Source: JAYPWI01 sp038135065 (GTDB lineage Bacteria; Actinomycetota; Acidimicrobiia; Acidimicrobiales; Poriferisodalaceae). Taken from it: a stretch of 64,000 bases of DNA. This document shows positions 33,523 to 42,475 of the stretch, piece after piece (position 1 is the first letter of the stretch; every line of letters begins with the position of its first letter). Location: NCBI GenBank assembly GCA_038135065.1, contig JAYPWI010000006.1, positions 1 to 64,000 of the forward strand, given 5' to 3'. The notes beneath the pieces are model-generated. The model was not told the origin of the DNA. It ran no database searches and worked only from the letters and a program-made list of their open reading frames with translations. A program made the translations under genes and the position numbers.

Positions 33523-35773
33523 TGCCACTCTGGCGGGCCAGATCAATAGCCCGCCACACCCGCTCGGGTCGCAGCGGCAGATCGATATGGGTCACCCCGA
33601 GATGGGCGAGGGCATCGACGACTGCATTCTGCACCGCAGTGGGGGCTGCGATGGCCCCGTTCTCACCGATCCCCTTCGCCCCCGTGACCGAGTTGGGACT
33701 GGGGATCTCCATGGTGTCCGTGATGAACCACGGCAATTCGGCTGCTGACGGAATCAGGTAGTCGGCGAAGGTCGACGACAGGGGCGTCCCCATGTCGTCG
33801 AACACGATCTCCTCGAACAAGGCCTGGCCGATCCCCGCTGCCACTCCCCCGTGTTGCTGACCTTCGACCACGGGACGGTTGAGCACCGTCCCACAGTCGT
33901 CGACGGCCACATAGCTCGAGATCCGCACCCCTCCCGTGCCCGCATCCACTTCCACCACCGCTGCGTGGGTTCCCGAAGGATGGGCGGTTCCTGGTGGTTC
34001 GAACTCCGTGGTCGCAGAGAGCTCGAGTCCCCGACGAAGAGCCTCGGCACCCAGAACGTCCCATCCGAGACAGGATGCGGGAACCCCGAGAACGCCCAAT
34101 CCAGGCGTCCCCTCCTCGGACACCATGGGCACGATGTCCCCGTGGTGGGCCTCGAGCAACTCGGCAGCCAACGAGCGAGCCGCTTCCACTACAGCCTCAG
34201 CGGCCATGCGCGCAGCACCGCCCGCCATCATGGCCGAGCGAGATCCGCCGGTGCCCCCGCCCCTGGGGAGTTCGTCGCTGTCCCCGTCGATGTACCGAAG
34301 AGCGCCGGCATCGACACCGAGTGTCGCCCCGACAACGGCGCCGACGGTGCTGTGGTGGGCCTGGCCATGGGAGAACGTGCCGCACCGCACCGTGACCACT
34401 CCATCTCCATCGACCGACACCCGAGCTGTTTCGGCCGAGCCGTCGACCACCGACACGTAGCTGGCGAAGCCCACCCCGATCAGTTCGGCCTGGCGGCGTT
34501 CCCGACGAGCGGCCTGCTCGTCCCGAATCCTGTCGTAACCGATCAGTTCCGCAGCACGAAGCAGGGCAGCTCGATAGTCACCACTCTCGAGGGTCGACCC
34601 CGATGGTGTCCGATGGGGAAGCTCGTCAGGCCTCAGCAGATTGCGTAGCCGAAGTTCGACGGGGTCGATGCCGAGGGATCTCGCTGCGTTGTCCATGACC
34701 CGTTCGAGCCCGTTGGTCACCTCGGGCTGCCCGGCACCCCGGTAGGGCCCGACAGGGTTCGTGTTGGTCGACACAGCGGTCCACGAGTAATCGACGGCCG
34801 GCACCCGGTAGGGACCACAGGCCAACTTCCGGCTCATGAACGGCATGAGCGGACCGAAGTGGGGATACGCCCCGCAGTCCGCCAAGTTGTGGACCCGCAC
34901 GCCGACGATGCCGCCCTCGTCGTCGAACCCAATCTCCACAGTGTGGTCCTGGGCTCGCCCGTGGACCATCGACAACAGGTTCTCGGTCCGCGTCGCCTCC
35001 CAACAGACGGCTTCGCCCAGTGCCAGCGCCACAGCCCCCAACACCAGGATCTCGATCGGTGCCGAGTGGCGCCCGCCGAACCCGCCACCCACGGCTGGCG
35101 ACCGAACCCGCAGCACATCGGCATCGATCCCGAGAAAGCGGGCCAATTCCGATCGAATCGTGTGAACACCCTGCCCGGTCGCCCACACGTCCAGACCCGA
35201 TGCATCCGGACGGACCACGGCCCCGCACGGTTCGAGAGGGGCAGAGGCAAGTCGCTGATTGGGGAACGAACCCCGCTCGACGTGGGCGGCCAAGTCGAAC
35301 AGATCAGCCACTCGACCACGGTCGTATGCCATCACCACGTTCCCACCGGCCCGCTCGAACACGGAGGGCGACGCAGCCGCCATCGCCTGCCGGGCACGAA
35401 CGACAGGGTCATCGGGTTCGATGTCCACCTCCACCAACTCCGCCGCGTCGAGCGCCTGCTCCCGAGACCGGGCCACCACCACGGCTAGCAGCTCACCCAC
35501 CATCCTGACCCGATCCCCAGCCAGCGGGGGTCGGGCCATATCTTCGGGGATCGGATCGAACCAGCGAAAGGGTGCTATGTCCAGATCAGCTGCGGTGAGC
35601 ACAGCCACCACCCCCGGGGCCGCCACCGCAGCTCCGGTCCTGATGGAAGTGATGCGTCCAGCTGCGACGTGGCTGCGAACGAAGACAACGCGATGGCAGT
35701 CCTCGACCGGAAGATCACCCAGGAAGGGAACGGCACCACGCAGGAACCCGTCGTCCTCGACCCGAGGTGACAT
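33515..35773 (-). CDS. Xanthine-dehydrogenase-family molybdopterin-binding subunit (CoxL-like, form II)
   Basis: This 752-residue large subunit belongs to the molybdenum hydroxylase family. GGGFGGR at 229-235 and GPYRGAGQPE around 342-351 bind the molybdenum cofactor; the active-site base is Glu704 in GIGENG. True CO dehydrogenases have AYxCSFR in the active-site loop; here it is PYRGAGQ, so this is a form II enzyme, with Gln where AYRGAGR normally has Arg. Substrates of form II enzymes are aldehydes, heterocycles or carboxylates. No FAD (CoxM) or iron-sulphur (CoxS) subunit gene is adjacent. Genes upstream on the strand are a dienelactone hydrolase (8-bp gap) and an amidohydrolase. Confidence 0.9.
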   Translation of the reverse strand: MSPRVEDDGFLRGAVPFLGDLPVEDCHRVVFVRSHVAAGRITSIRTGAAVAAPGVVAVLTAADLDIAPFRWFDPIPEDMARPPLAGDRVRMVGELLAVVVARSREQALDAAELVEVDIEPDDPVVRARQAMAAASPSVFERAGGNVVMAYDRGRVADLFDLAAHVERGSFPNQRLASAPLEPCGAVVRPDASGLDVWATGQGVHTIRSELARFLGIDADVLRVRSPAVGGGFGGRHSAPIEILVLGAVALALGEAVCWEATRTENLLSMVHGRAQDHTVEIGFDDEGGIVGVRVHNLADCGAYPHFGPLMPFMSRKLACGPYRVPAVDYSWTAVSTNTNPVGPYRGAGQPEVTNGLERVMDNAARSLGIDPVELRLRNLLRPDELPHRTPSGSTLESGDYRAALLRAAELIGYDRIRDEQAARRERRQAELIGVGFASYVSVVDGSAETARVSVDGDGVVTVRCGTFSHGQAHHSTVGAVVGATLGVDAGALRYIDGDSDELPRGGGTGGSRSAMMAGGAARMAAEAVVEAARSLAAELLEAHHGDIVPMVSEEGTPGLGVLGVPASCLGWDVLGAEALRRGLELSATTEFEPPGTAHPSGTHAAVVEVDAGTGGVRISSYVAVDDCGTVLNRPVVEGQQHGGVAAGIGQALFEEIVFDDMGTPLSSTFADYLIPSAAELPWFITDTMEIPSPNSVTGAKGIGENGAIAAPTAVQNAVVDALAHLGVTHIDLPLRPERVWRAIDLARQSGIS

Positions 35774-35781
35774 GCTCGCCC

Positions 35782-36453
35782 TCAGGCCAGATGGGTGGCG
35801 AAGTGGGCCATGGTTCGTTCGAGCGCGACTGCCGCAGCGCCCTCGTCGAAGCTGGCCCTCGCGTCACAGTTGAACCCGTGGCCGGCGCCGTCGTACACAT
35901 GGACATCCACATGACCCCAACGCTGGGCAATAGCCTCGACATTCTCCAGGGGTATGCCGGCATCGAGTTCGCCGAAATGCAGCACTAGTGGAACGACCGG
36001 CTGCTCGTCGAGGTAGGGCATGATCTGCCCTCCGTAGTACCCCGAGGCGGCCGACAACTTCCCGGCCAGCCGGGCTGACGCCACGTAGCAGATCGATCCG
36101 CCCCAGCAATACCCGACGATGCCGACCTTGCCAGCATGGGCGACGGCATCGACCGCAGCCTCGACCCCCGCCATCACATCATCCATGTCCATGCCGAAGG
36201 CGATGTCCCGACCAACGTCGATGCCCTCCTGGTCGTACCCGAGTTCGACTCCCGGACGCACCCGGTCGAAGAGGGCCGGAGCGATCGCCAGATACCCCCT
36301 GGCCGCGTACCCATCCGCCACCGAGCGGATGTGATCGTTGACGCCGAAGATCTCCTGGACGACCACTACCGCACCGAGCGGCTCACCGGCCGGCTCGGCG
36401 AGATGGGCACTCAGTTCGGTTCCGTCAGCAGCTGTCAGTGTGATCGTGGACAT
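35782..36453 (-). CDS. Dienelactone hydrolase family protein
   Basis: This 223-residue alpha/beta hydrolase has the dienelactone hydrolase active site: Glu34 in QEIFGVN, nucleophile Cys116 in GYCWGG, Asp164 in GELDAGIP and His192 in GAGHGFNCD. This enzyme class opens dienelactones from chlorocatechol cleavage, but many homologues act on other esters or lactones. It lies between an amidohydrolase (12 bp upstream) and the molybdenum hydroxylase gene (8 bp downstream), probably in one operon of aromatic or cyclic compound breakdown. Confidence 0.93.
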   Translation of the reverse strand: MSTITLTAADGTELSAHLAEPAGEPLGAVVVVQEIFGVNDHIRSVADGYAARGYLAIAPALFDRVRPGVELGYDQEGIDVGRDIAFGMDMDDVMAGVEAAVDAVAHAGKVGIVGYCWGGSICYVASARLAGKLSAASGYYGGQIMPYLDEQPVVPLVLHFGELDAGIPLENVEAIAQRWGHVDVHVYDGAGHGFNCDARASFDEGAAAVALERTMAHFATHLA

Positions 36454-36465
36454 AGCCAGATCTTC

Positions 36466-37590
36466 TCACGCCAAGCCCATGAAGCGCCGGGCGTTGGTGT
36501 ACACGACATCGGTCCGCAACCCGCTTCGCCCCACCCGCTCGAGCGACTCGTCGAGTTCGGCAAGCGCTCCCGGGTAGGTGCAGTCGTAATGGGGGTAGTC
36601 GCTTCCCCAGACGACCGTGTGAGCCAGTCCCATGTCGGCCAACTGGGCTAGGGCCTCCCCCTCGCCCGCCTCCATGGTCACGAAGCACTGCTCACTCCAG
36701 ATCTCGGTGGGCTCTCGCTGCAACCGGGGCACAAGGTGACCCATCGTCTCCTTGTGTTCGTCCAGTCGATCGAGCCAGTACGGCAGCCAGCCAAGCCCGC
36801 TCTCGAAAAAGCCGACCCGCAGACGAGGGTGGTCGTCGAGGATGCCCGACGCAACAACCTCCATCACGCAGGCCATCTGCTCGAAGGGATGACAGACCAT
36901 GTGGACGAAGAACTGGTTGTCGTAGCGGGTTCGAGCGAAGCTCTTCATCTTCGACCCAAAGCTGCCGTGGATGGCCACCGTCAGATCGTGATCCTCGGCA
37001 GCGGACCAGACTCGATCCATGTCGGGGGCGAACAGCTCGAGTCCGTTGTAGCGCTCGGGTCGGAAGGTGATCCCGGTGAGTCCGCTGTTCGCAATGAACT
37101 CGATCTCGGCGACTGCAGCCTCGACCGACTGCAGTGGGCAGACGCCCATGCCGAAGAGCCGGGTCGGATCATGGGCCACGAAGTCGGCCATCCAGCGGTT
37201 GTAGGCCCGGGCATTGGCCGCAGCCACGTCCGACTCCCGAATGTCACCGCTGAGCAGGTGGAGCGACGGGAACATCAACGCCGCAGCCAAACCCTCGGCA
37301 TCCATGACCTCGAGCCGAGCTGAAGGGTCGTAGCTCCCGGGCACGATGTCATCCCACGTCACCTCGGGATTGCCATAGGCCCCTGGGATACAGGCGGGAG
37401 CAGCTCCAGTGCCCGTGTCCTCCCCATTTGCATAGAGGGTGTCCCGCCCAGTCGCCGAACGACCCGCTCGCAGCACCCGGTCTCGGTACTGCGGGTCGCA
37501 GTACTCCTCCCACACCGACGTCGGCTCACAGATGTGAGCATCGGCGTCGTAGACGGGAACATGATTGGCGGTGATGGTCGGTGGTCCCAT
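36466..37590 (-). CDS. Amidohydrolase-2 family metal-dependent hydrolase/decarboxylase
   Basis: This 374-residue TIM-barrel protein has YDADAHICE at about residues 14-22 (metal-binding His), VAIHGSF and MVCHPFEQM for later barrel histidines, and WGSDYPHYD with the conserved Asp. It is in the same broad group as the protein at 3038-4186 but not a close duplicate. Group members include ACMSD-type decarboxylases and ring-opening hydrolases. It is the first gene of a probable operon with dienelactone hydrolase and the CoxL-like subunit. The start ATG 37590 has no strong ribosome site. Confidence 0.87.
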   Translation of the reverse strand: MGPPTITANHVPVYDADAHICEPTSVWEEYCDPQYRDRVLRAGRSATGRDTLYANGEDTGTGAAPACIPGAYGNPEVTWDDIVPGSYDPSARLEVMDAEGLAAALMFPSLHLLSGDIRESDVAAANARAYNRWMADFVAHDPTRLFGMGVCPLQSVEAAVAEIEFIANSGLTGITFRPERYNGLELFAPDMDRVWSAAEDHDLTVAIHGSFGSKMKSFARTRYDNQFFVHMVCHPFEQMACVMEVVASGILDDHPRLRVGFFESGLGWLPYWLDRLDEHKETMGHLVPRLQREPTEIWSEQCFVTMEAGEGEALAQLADMGLAHTVVWGSDYPHYDCTYPGALAELDESLERVGRSGLRTDVVYTNARRFMGLA

Positions 37591-37643
37591 CCACCGATTC
37601 TTGCCGACCGCTCACTGTCCTGCTGCACGGTCCAGCACGTCGC

Positions 37644-38423
37644 TCAGTCGGCGAACAGCTCCCTCAGGCCTCGGTTCACGGCAGCCGCCACCACCGAGGT
37701 GTGAGCGTCTCCCTCGAAGAGCTGCCAATGCAGCCGCAGACCTGGGTGATTTCTGGATGCGAACTGTTCGTAGAACTCCTGGTGGGGAGAGAACTCGTCG
37801 GTTTCCAGGGAGCCTTTCGACATGAAGACTCGGGCAGGCACGCTCTGCACCCGGGCGGCGTGCTCGGCCTCGATCCGGAACATCACCTGGTCGTCCCACC
37901 ACACGGAGGGGCTGGCCAGCAGGTACCGCTGGAAGGCCGTCGGTTCGTTGAACAGCACGTGCAGACCAAAGAGCGCGCTGAAGCTGTGGCCGACCAATAC
38001 GACCTCCGACACCGGGTAGCGCTGTCGAGCATCGGCGACCACCTCGTCGACGAGCCAGCGGTGGAATCCGGCTGCCCCGCCCAACAGGTGACCGGGGGAC
38101 CGGACCCCGGTGAGCTTGGGGGCGTCGGCCGCCGTGACGGTGAAGTCCATGGCCCGCAACTCCAGGACCTGACGCAGATCGGCTTCATCATGGGCCACGC
38201 CGAGGACGATCGATCTGGGTAGCACCCGGCCCAAACTCAGGATCCTGAAGGTGTCGACGGCGGTGCCATAGGTCCACAGCCCGTCGAGGCAGACGATGAG
38301 GGGGTACCCATCGGAGTCGTCTGGGTCGTAGCGAGACGGAAGTTCGGTCCACAGCTGGTAGGAGCGTCCCACATCGGCTCGCTCGACACGTCGCACCTCG
38401 GGAGTCCATGGGATCGCGGTCAC
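37644..38423 (-). CDS. Putative esterase (alpha/beta hydrolase, Esterase D/IroE type)
   Basis: This 259-residue enzyme matches the PF00756 esterase family: SYQLWTELPSRYD near the N-terminus, YPLIVCLDGLWTYG, the nucleophile elbow VGHSFSAL with Ser147, LASPSVWWDD, and HTSVVAAAVNRGL containing the probable catalytic His. Family members hydrolyse siderophore esters, S-formylglutathione or mycolyl-like acyl groups; no signal peptide is seen, so it is intracellular. The GTG start at 38423 has TAGACG 6 nt upstream and no ribosome site. It is probably transcribed separately from the genes below it. Confidence 0.85.
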   Translation of the reverse strand: MTAIPWTPEVRRVERADVGRSYQLWTELPSRYDPDDSDGYPLIVCLDGLWTYGTAVDTFRILSLGRVLPRSIVLGVAHDEADLRQVLELRAMDFTVTAADAPKLTGVRSPGHLLGGAAGFHRWLVDEVVADARQRYPVSEVVLVGHSFSALFGLHVLFNEPTAFQRYLLASPSVWWDDQVMFRIEAEHAARVQSVPARVFMSKGSLETDEFSPHQEFYEQFASRNHPGLRLHWQLFEGDAHTSVVAAAVNRGLRELFAD

Positions 38424-38593
38424 GAGCCTCGTCTAGCACACGGGACCCGCTCACTGCCCTGGGCGTGATGCCCGTCAGCCGAGGAAATCCCAGCGAAGTC
38501 CTCAGATCGCTACCCCGACGTCCGATATCGCCCCCACGGGGAGCGACGCATCACTGCTCCCGACCAACCGGGCCGACGGCAAGAGGAGTAACC

Positions 38594-38740
38594 GTGACTG
38601 CATTGATCATCACCCTGGGATTGTTTGCCGGGTTGATGATCGTGGCGATGGCCCCCGGCGTCCTGTGGGGAGACGCCCCCGATCGACGAGGGGAGGTTCC
38701 ATCTCATCGAGGGGGAACCCACCCGCCGGCCGAGTTCTGA
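38594..38740 (+). CDS. Small single-pass membrane protein
   Basis: This 48-residue protein starts at GTG 38594, with AAGAGGAG five bases upstream, a near-perfect ribosome site. It has one hydrophobic helix (residues about 3-25, TALIITLGLFAGLMIVAMAP) followed by a polar tail rich in Arg, Gly and Pro. I do not recognise it. The strong ribosome site and clean membrane helix argue for a real gene, in the otherwise empty space between the esterase and the acyl-CoA carboxylase genes. It lies on the same strand and 114 bp ahead of the carboxylase beta subunit. Confidence 0.6.
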   Translation: MTALIITLGLFAGLMIVAMAPGVLWGDAPDRRGEVPSHRGGTHPPAEF

Positions 38741-38854
38741 TCCGATGGAGGCAGGCCCAGGCGCTGACCTGCTTGCCAACCTCACCGGCACCGCCTAGCA
38801 ATACGTCGGGTCGCCCCTCGGTGGGGCAGGCTGCGATGAGGTCAGGGGGTTCGC

Positions 38855-40480
38855 GTGCCAGTACTGAAGAGCCACGTCGACACGGGTGCCGACTGGTTCC
38901 ACCAGAACCGGACCGACATGCTCGAGCAGTTGGCCATCATCGACGAGTTGCTCGACGAAGCAGCAGCCGGTGGAGGCCCTGCTGCCATGGAGCGGATGCG
39001 GAGCAGGGACAAGATGCCCGTCCGCGAGCGGATCTCGTACCTGATCGACCCCGACTCGCCCTTCTTCGAGATCTCCCCCTTGGCCGGCTACTGCACGGAT
39101 TACGCACTCGGCGCGGGCCTAGTCATGGGTATCGGGGTGGTCAACGGAGTCGAGTGCGTGATCGAGGGCAATGACCCCACCGTGCTGGGCGGGGCCATCA
39201 CCGCCTTCGCTGGCAAGAAACTCATGCGGGCCATCGAGATCGCCCGGGACAACCGGATGCCCTACATCCAGTTCGTCGAGTCGGCAGGGGGCGATCTGCG
39301 GGGCGACGACGACCCCGAACGTCAGATGCGGGAACAGCGTGACCACTTCGGGGAGTCGGGACGGCTGTTCTACGACGTGACCGAGCTGTCCAAGTTGGGG
39401 ATCCCGTCCATCGCCGTGGTCTTCGGCTCGTCGACGGCGGGCGGCGCCTACCAACCAGGCATGTCGGACTACAACATCTTCGTCCGCAACCAGTCCAAGG
39501 TGTTCCTGGGCGGCCCGCCCCTGGTCAAGATGGCCACCGGCGAGGACAGCGACGACGAGACCCTGGGCGGTGCCCAGATGCACGCAGAGGTGTCGGGGTT
39601 GGCCGACTACCTCGCCGAGGACGAGATGGATGCCCTGCGCATCGCCCGCGAAGTGGTCGCCCACCTCAACTGGCGCAAGCTCGGACCTGGACCGACCATG
39701 CCGGCCGACCCGCCGGTGCACGACCCCGACGAGTTGCTGTCGATGATGCCCCGCGACCTGCAGTCGCTCATCGACTGCCGGGAGGTCATCGCCCGAGTGG
39801 TCGACGGCTCCCGCTTCGAAGAGTTCAAGGCTCGCTACGGCACGACGTTGATCTGCGGCTGGGCCTCCGTCCACGGATTTCCCGTCGGGATCCTGGGGAA
39901 CAATGGGCCCCTGTTCTCCGAGAGCAGCGAGAAGGCGGCTCAGTTCATCCAGCTGTGCAACCAGCAGGACATCCCCCTGATCTTCCTGCAGAACATCACC
40001 GGGTACATGGTCGGGCGGGACTTCGAGCACTCGGGCATCGTCAAGAACGGCTCGAAGATGATCAACGCCGTATCGAACTCGATGGTGCCCCATATCACCG
40101 TCATCCTCGGCAACAGCTACGGGGCGGGGAACTACGGCATGTCGGGTCGGGCCTTCAACACCCGGTTCACCTACCTGTGGCCCACCGCCAAGATCGCCAT
40201 CATGGGACCCAAGCAGATTGCCGGGGTGATGTCCCTGGTCCGGCGAGGCCAAGCTGCCCGTAAGGGGCTGGAGTTCGACGAGGAAGCCGACCGCAAGATC
40301 ACCGAGGTGGTCGAGCACTACCACGAGCTGAAGTCCCTGGCCTTGTACTCGACGGGTCGGGTGGCCGACGACGGGGTCATCGATCCCCGTGACACCAGGG
40401 ACGTGATCGGTATGTCCCTGTCGGCATGTCACAACAACAAGGTCGAAGGCGCCGCCGGGTTCGGCGTCTTCCGGATGTAG
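38855..40480 (+). CDS. Acyl-CoA carboxylase beta subunit (methylcrotonyl/geranyl-CoA-carboxylase type)
   Basis: This 541-residue carboxyltransferase has VIEGNDPTVLGGAITAF, FVESAGGDLRG, SSTAGGAYQPGMSDY, then in the second half GNNGPLFSESSEKAAQFIQL, FLQNITGYMVGRDFE and NSYGAGNYGMSGRAF. These pieces, above all GNNGxLFSESAxKxAxFIxL and NITGFMVG, are characteristic of methylcrotonyl-CoA and geranyl-CoA carboxylase beta subunits rather than propionyl-CoA ones. The GTG start has AGGGGG upstream. The biotin subunit follows after 12 bp. Function in leucine or acyclic terpene breakdown is likely; no acyl-CoA dehydrogenase or lyase neighbour confirms it. Confidence 0.92.
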   Translation: MPVLKSHVDTGADWFHQNRTDMLEQLAIIDELLDEAAAGGGPAAMERMRSRDKMPVRERISYLIDPDSPFFEISPLAGYCTDYALGAGLVMGIGVVNGVECVIEGNDPTVLGGAITAFAGKKLMRAIEIARDNRMPYIQFVESAGGDLRGDDDPERQMREQRDHFGESGRLFYDVTELSKLGIPSIAVVFGSSTAGGAYQPGMSDYNIFVRNQSKVFLGGPPLVKMATGEDSDDETLGGAQMHAEVSGLADYLAEDEMDALRIAREVVAHLNWRKLGPGPTMPADPPVHDPDELLSMMPRDLQSLIDCREVIARVVDGSRFEEFKARYGTTLICGWASVHGFPVGILGNNGPLFSESSEKAAQFIQLCNQQDIPLIFLQNITGYMVGRDFEHSGIVKNGSKMINAVSNSMVPHITVILGNSYGAGNYGMSGRAFNTRFTYLWPTAKIAIMGPKQIAGVMSLVRRGQAARKGLEFDEEADRKITEVVEHYHELKSLALYSTGRVADDGVIDPRDTRDVIGMSLSACHNNKVEGAAGFGVFRM

Positions 40481-40492
40481 GCGGAGATCGAC

Positions 40493-42472
40493 ATGGCAAT
40501 CAACCGAGTCCTGGTCGCAAACCGGGGCGAGATCGCCCGCCGGGTGTTTCGGACGGCAAGATCGATGGGCCTGAGCACGGTCGCCATCTATGCCGACGGA
40601 GACGCGGACGCTCCCTTCGTCACCGATGCCGACACCGCAATCGCCCTGGGCGGCTCTACCGCCGCCGAGTCCTACCTCGATGCTGCGAAGGTCCTCGAGG
40701 CGGCCCGGCGAACCGGCGCTGATGCCATCCATCCCGGCTACGGCTTCCTGTCGGAGAACGCCACCTTCGCCAGAACGGTGACCGATGCGGGGCTGACCTG
40801 GATCGGTCCACCTCCCGATGCCATCGCCGCAATGGGCGACAAGCTCTCGGCCAAACGCCTGATGGACCAGGCAGGGGTTCCGACCCTGCCATCGGTGGAG
40901 GTGACCTCGGACACCGACCTCGATCGGGCTGCGGCCGACATCGGGTTCCCCGTATTGGTCAAAGCTTCGGCTGGCGGTGGCGGCAAGGGGATGAGGATCG
41001 TCGCGGAGCCGGGGGATCTGGCCGAGGCGGTCGCCGGAGCCCAACGGGAGGCTGCCAGCTCGTTCGGCGACGGCACGGTATTTCTCGAGCGGTACCTGCC
41101 CGCTCCCCGCCATGTCGAGATCCAGGTGCTCGGCGACACCCACGGCAATCTGGTTCACCTCTTCGAGCGGGAGTGCTCGGTCCAACGGCGTCATCAGAAG
41201 GTGCTGGAGGAGGCCCCCTCGTCGGCCGTGACACCGGCGCTCCGTGAACGAATGGGAGCAGCCGCAGTCGCGGCAGTGTCGGCGATCGGGTACCACTCGG
41301 CGGGCACGGTGGAGTTCCTGCTCGACGGCCAGGGCGACGACGCTCCCTTCTACTTCCTCGAGGTCAACACCCGACTCCAGGTCGAGCATCCCGTGACGGA
41401 GGAAATCACCGGCCTCGACCTGGTACGGGAGATGATCCGGATCGCCGATGGTGAGGCGCTGGGCTACGCCCAGGACGACCTGACCATCGACGGTCACGCA
41501 GTCGAAGCCCGCCTGTATGCCGAGGACCCGGCCAACGATTTCCTGCCCGCCATCGGCACCCTCAGCGTGTGGGATCCCGCAGACGAGGGCGTGCGCTACG
41601 ACAGTGGGGTCGAGCGAGGATCCGTCGTCGGCGTCCACTTCGACCCGATGCTGGCCAAGGTGGTGGCCCATGGACCAACCCGGCGGGAGGCATCACTCCG
41701 CCTGGCCCGGGCCCTGGAGCGGACCCGCCTGGGTGGGGTGACCACCAACCGGGACTTCCTGGTGGCCGCCCTTCGCAGCGAGATGTGGCTGACCGGCGAC
41801 ACCACGACCGCGTTCATCGAACGGGCCGGCCTGGCCGGGCAGTGGGTTCCGTCAGCCACCGACCTGGCCGGAGCAGCGGCCGCAGTCGCTCTCGCCTCCC
41901 AGCACACCCACAGGGCCGCGGCCCGGGTGCTCGGGTTCCTTCCGTCGGGGTATCGGAACAGCTCGATGCCCGACGAGGAGTTGCGCCTCGGTCAAGGCGC
42001 CGACGACCTGACCCTTTACTACCGACGGCAGCGCGACGGATCGTTCCACATGTCCATCGACGACGGACCGAGGTTCACCGTCGAACTACACGACATCGAC
42101 GGGGACTTCGTCGATGCGTCCGTGGACGGGGTGCGGTCGACCACCTCCGTCTGCCGGATCGGTGACACCTGGTACACGTCCACCCCCAACGGCTCGGTGA
42201 CCTTCGTGGAGCGCCCCCGGTTCTCCGACGGCGACGGCGACGCGGTAGCCGGCGCCCAGGTGGCACCCATGCCGGGCCGTATCGGGGTGATCCGGGTCCA
42301 ACCGGGCGAGCGGGTGACCGCCGGCCAGGTGCTGGTGATCATGGAAGCCATGAAGATGGAGCACCAGATCACGGCGCCGTCGCCGGGAACGGTGGCCGAG
42401 GTGCGGGTCGCCGAAGGCCAGCAGGTCGACAACGGAGCCGTCCTGGTGGTCATCACCCCCGACGAGGACTGA
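40493..42472 (+). CDS. Acyl-CoA carboxylase alpha subunit (biotin carboxylase + biotin carboxyl carrier)
   Basis: This 659-residue subunit has a biotin carboxylase N-terminal part (LVANRGEIARRVFRTA, HPGYGFLSENATFA, the glycine-rich ATP loop KASAGGGGKGMRIV, and EVNTRLQVEHPVTE), a linking domain, and a C-terminal biotinyl domain with biotinylated Lys621 in MEAMKMEH. It carboxylates biotin using ATP and bicarbonate and hands it to the adjacent beta subunit. ATG 40493 has a GGAG site, 12 bp after the beta stop. It ends 3 bp before the convergent MFS gene. It could also serve the orphan beta subunit at 19588. Confidence 0.95.
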   Translation: MAINRVLVANRGEIARRVFRTARSMGLSTVAIYADGDADAPFVTDADTAIALGGSTAAESYLDAAKVLEAARRTGADAIHPGYGFLSENATFARTVTDAGLTWIGPPPDAIAAMGDKLSAKRLMDQAGVPTLPSVEVTSDTDLDRAAADIGFPVLVKASAGGGGKGMRIVAEPGDLAEAVAGAQREAASSFGDGTVFLERYLPAPRHVEIQVLGDTHGNLVHLFERECSVQRRHQKVLEEAPSSAVTPALRERMGAAAVAAVSAIGYHSAGTVEFLLDGQGDDAPFYFLEVNTRLQVEHPVTEEITGLDLVREMIRIADGEALGYAQDDLTIDGHAVEARLYAEDPANDFLPAIGTLSVWDPADEGVRYDSGVERGSVVGVHFDPMLAKVVAHGPTRREASLRLARALERTRLGGVTTNRDFLVAALRSEMWLTGDTTTAFIERAGLAGQWVPSATDLAGAAAAVALASQHTHRAAARVLGFLPSGYRNSSMPDEELRLGQGADDLTLYYRRQRDGSFHMSIDDGPRFTVELHDIDGDFVDASVDGVRSTTSVCRIGDTWYTSTPNGSVTFVERPRFSDGDGDAVAGAQVAPMPGRIGVIRVQPGERVTAGQVLVIMEAMKMEHQITAPSPGTVAEVRVAEGQQVDNGAVLVVITPDED

Positions 42473-42475
42473 ACC

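Noticed and set aside
33515..35773. True aerobic CO dehydrogenase
   Set aside because: The active-site loop is PYRGAGQ rather than AYxCSFR and the small and medium subunits are missing.
38813..38827. GCCCC-TCGGT-GGGGC hairpin ahead of the carboxylase beta gene, as a riboswitch or attenuator
   Set aside because: A 5-bp GC stem is common by chance at this base composition and no wider conserved structure is seen.
39119..41671. An 850-codon open frame on the minus strand opposite the carboxylase subunits
   Set aside because: It mirrors the codon structure of the clear carboxylase genes, has no recognisable domain and no ribosome site; it is an artefact of high GC.
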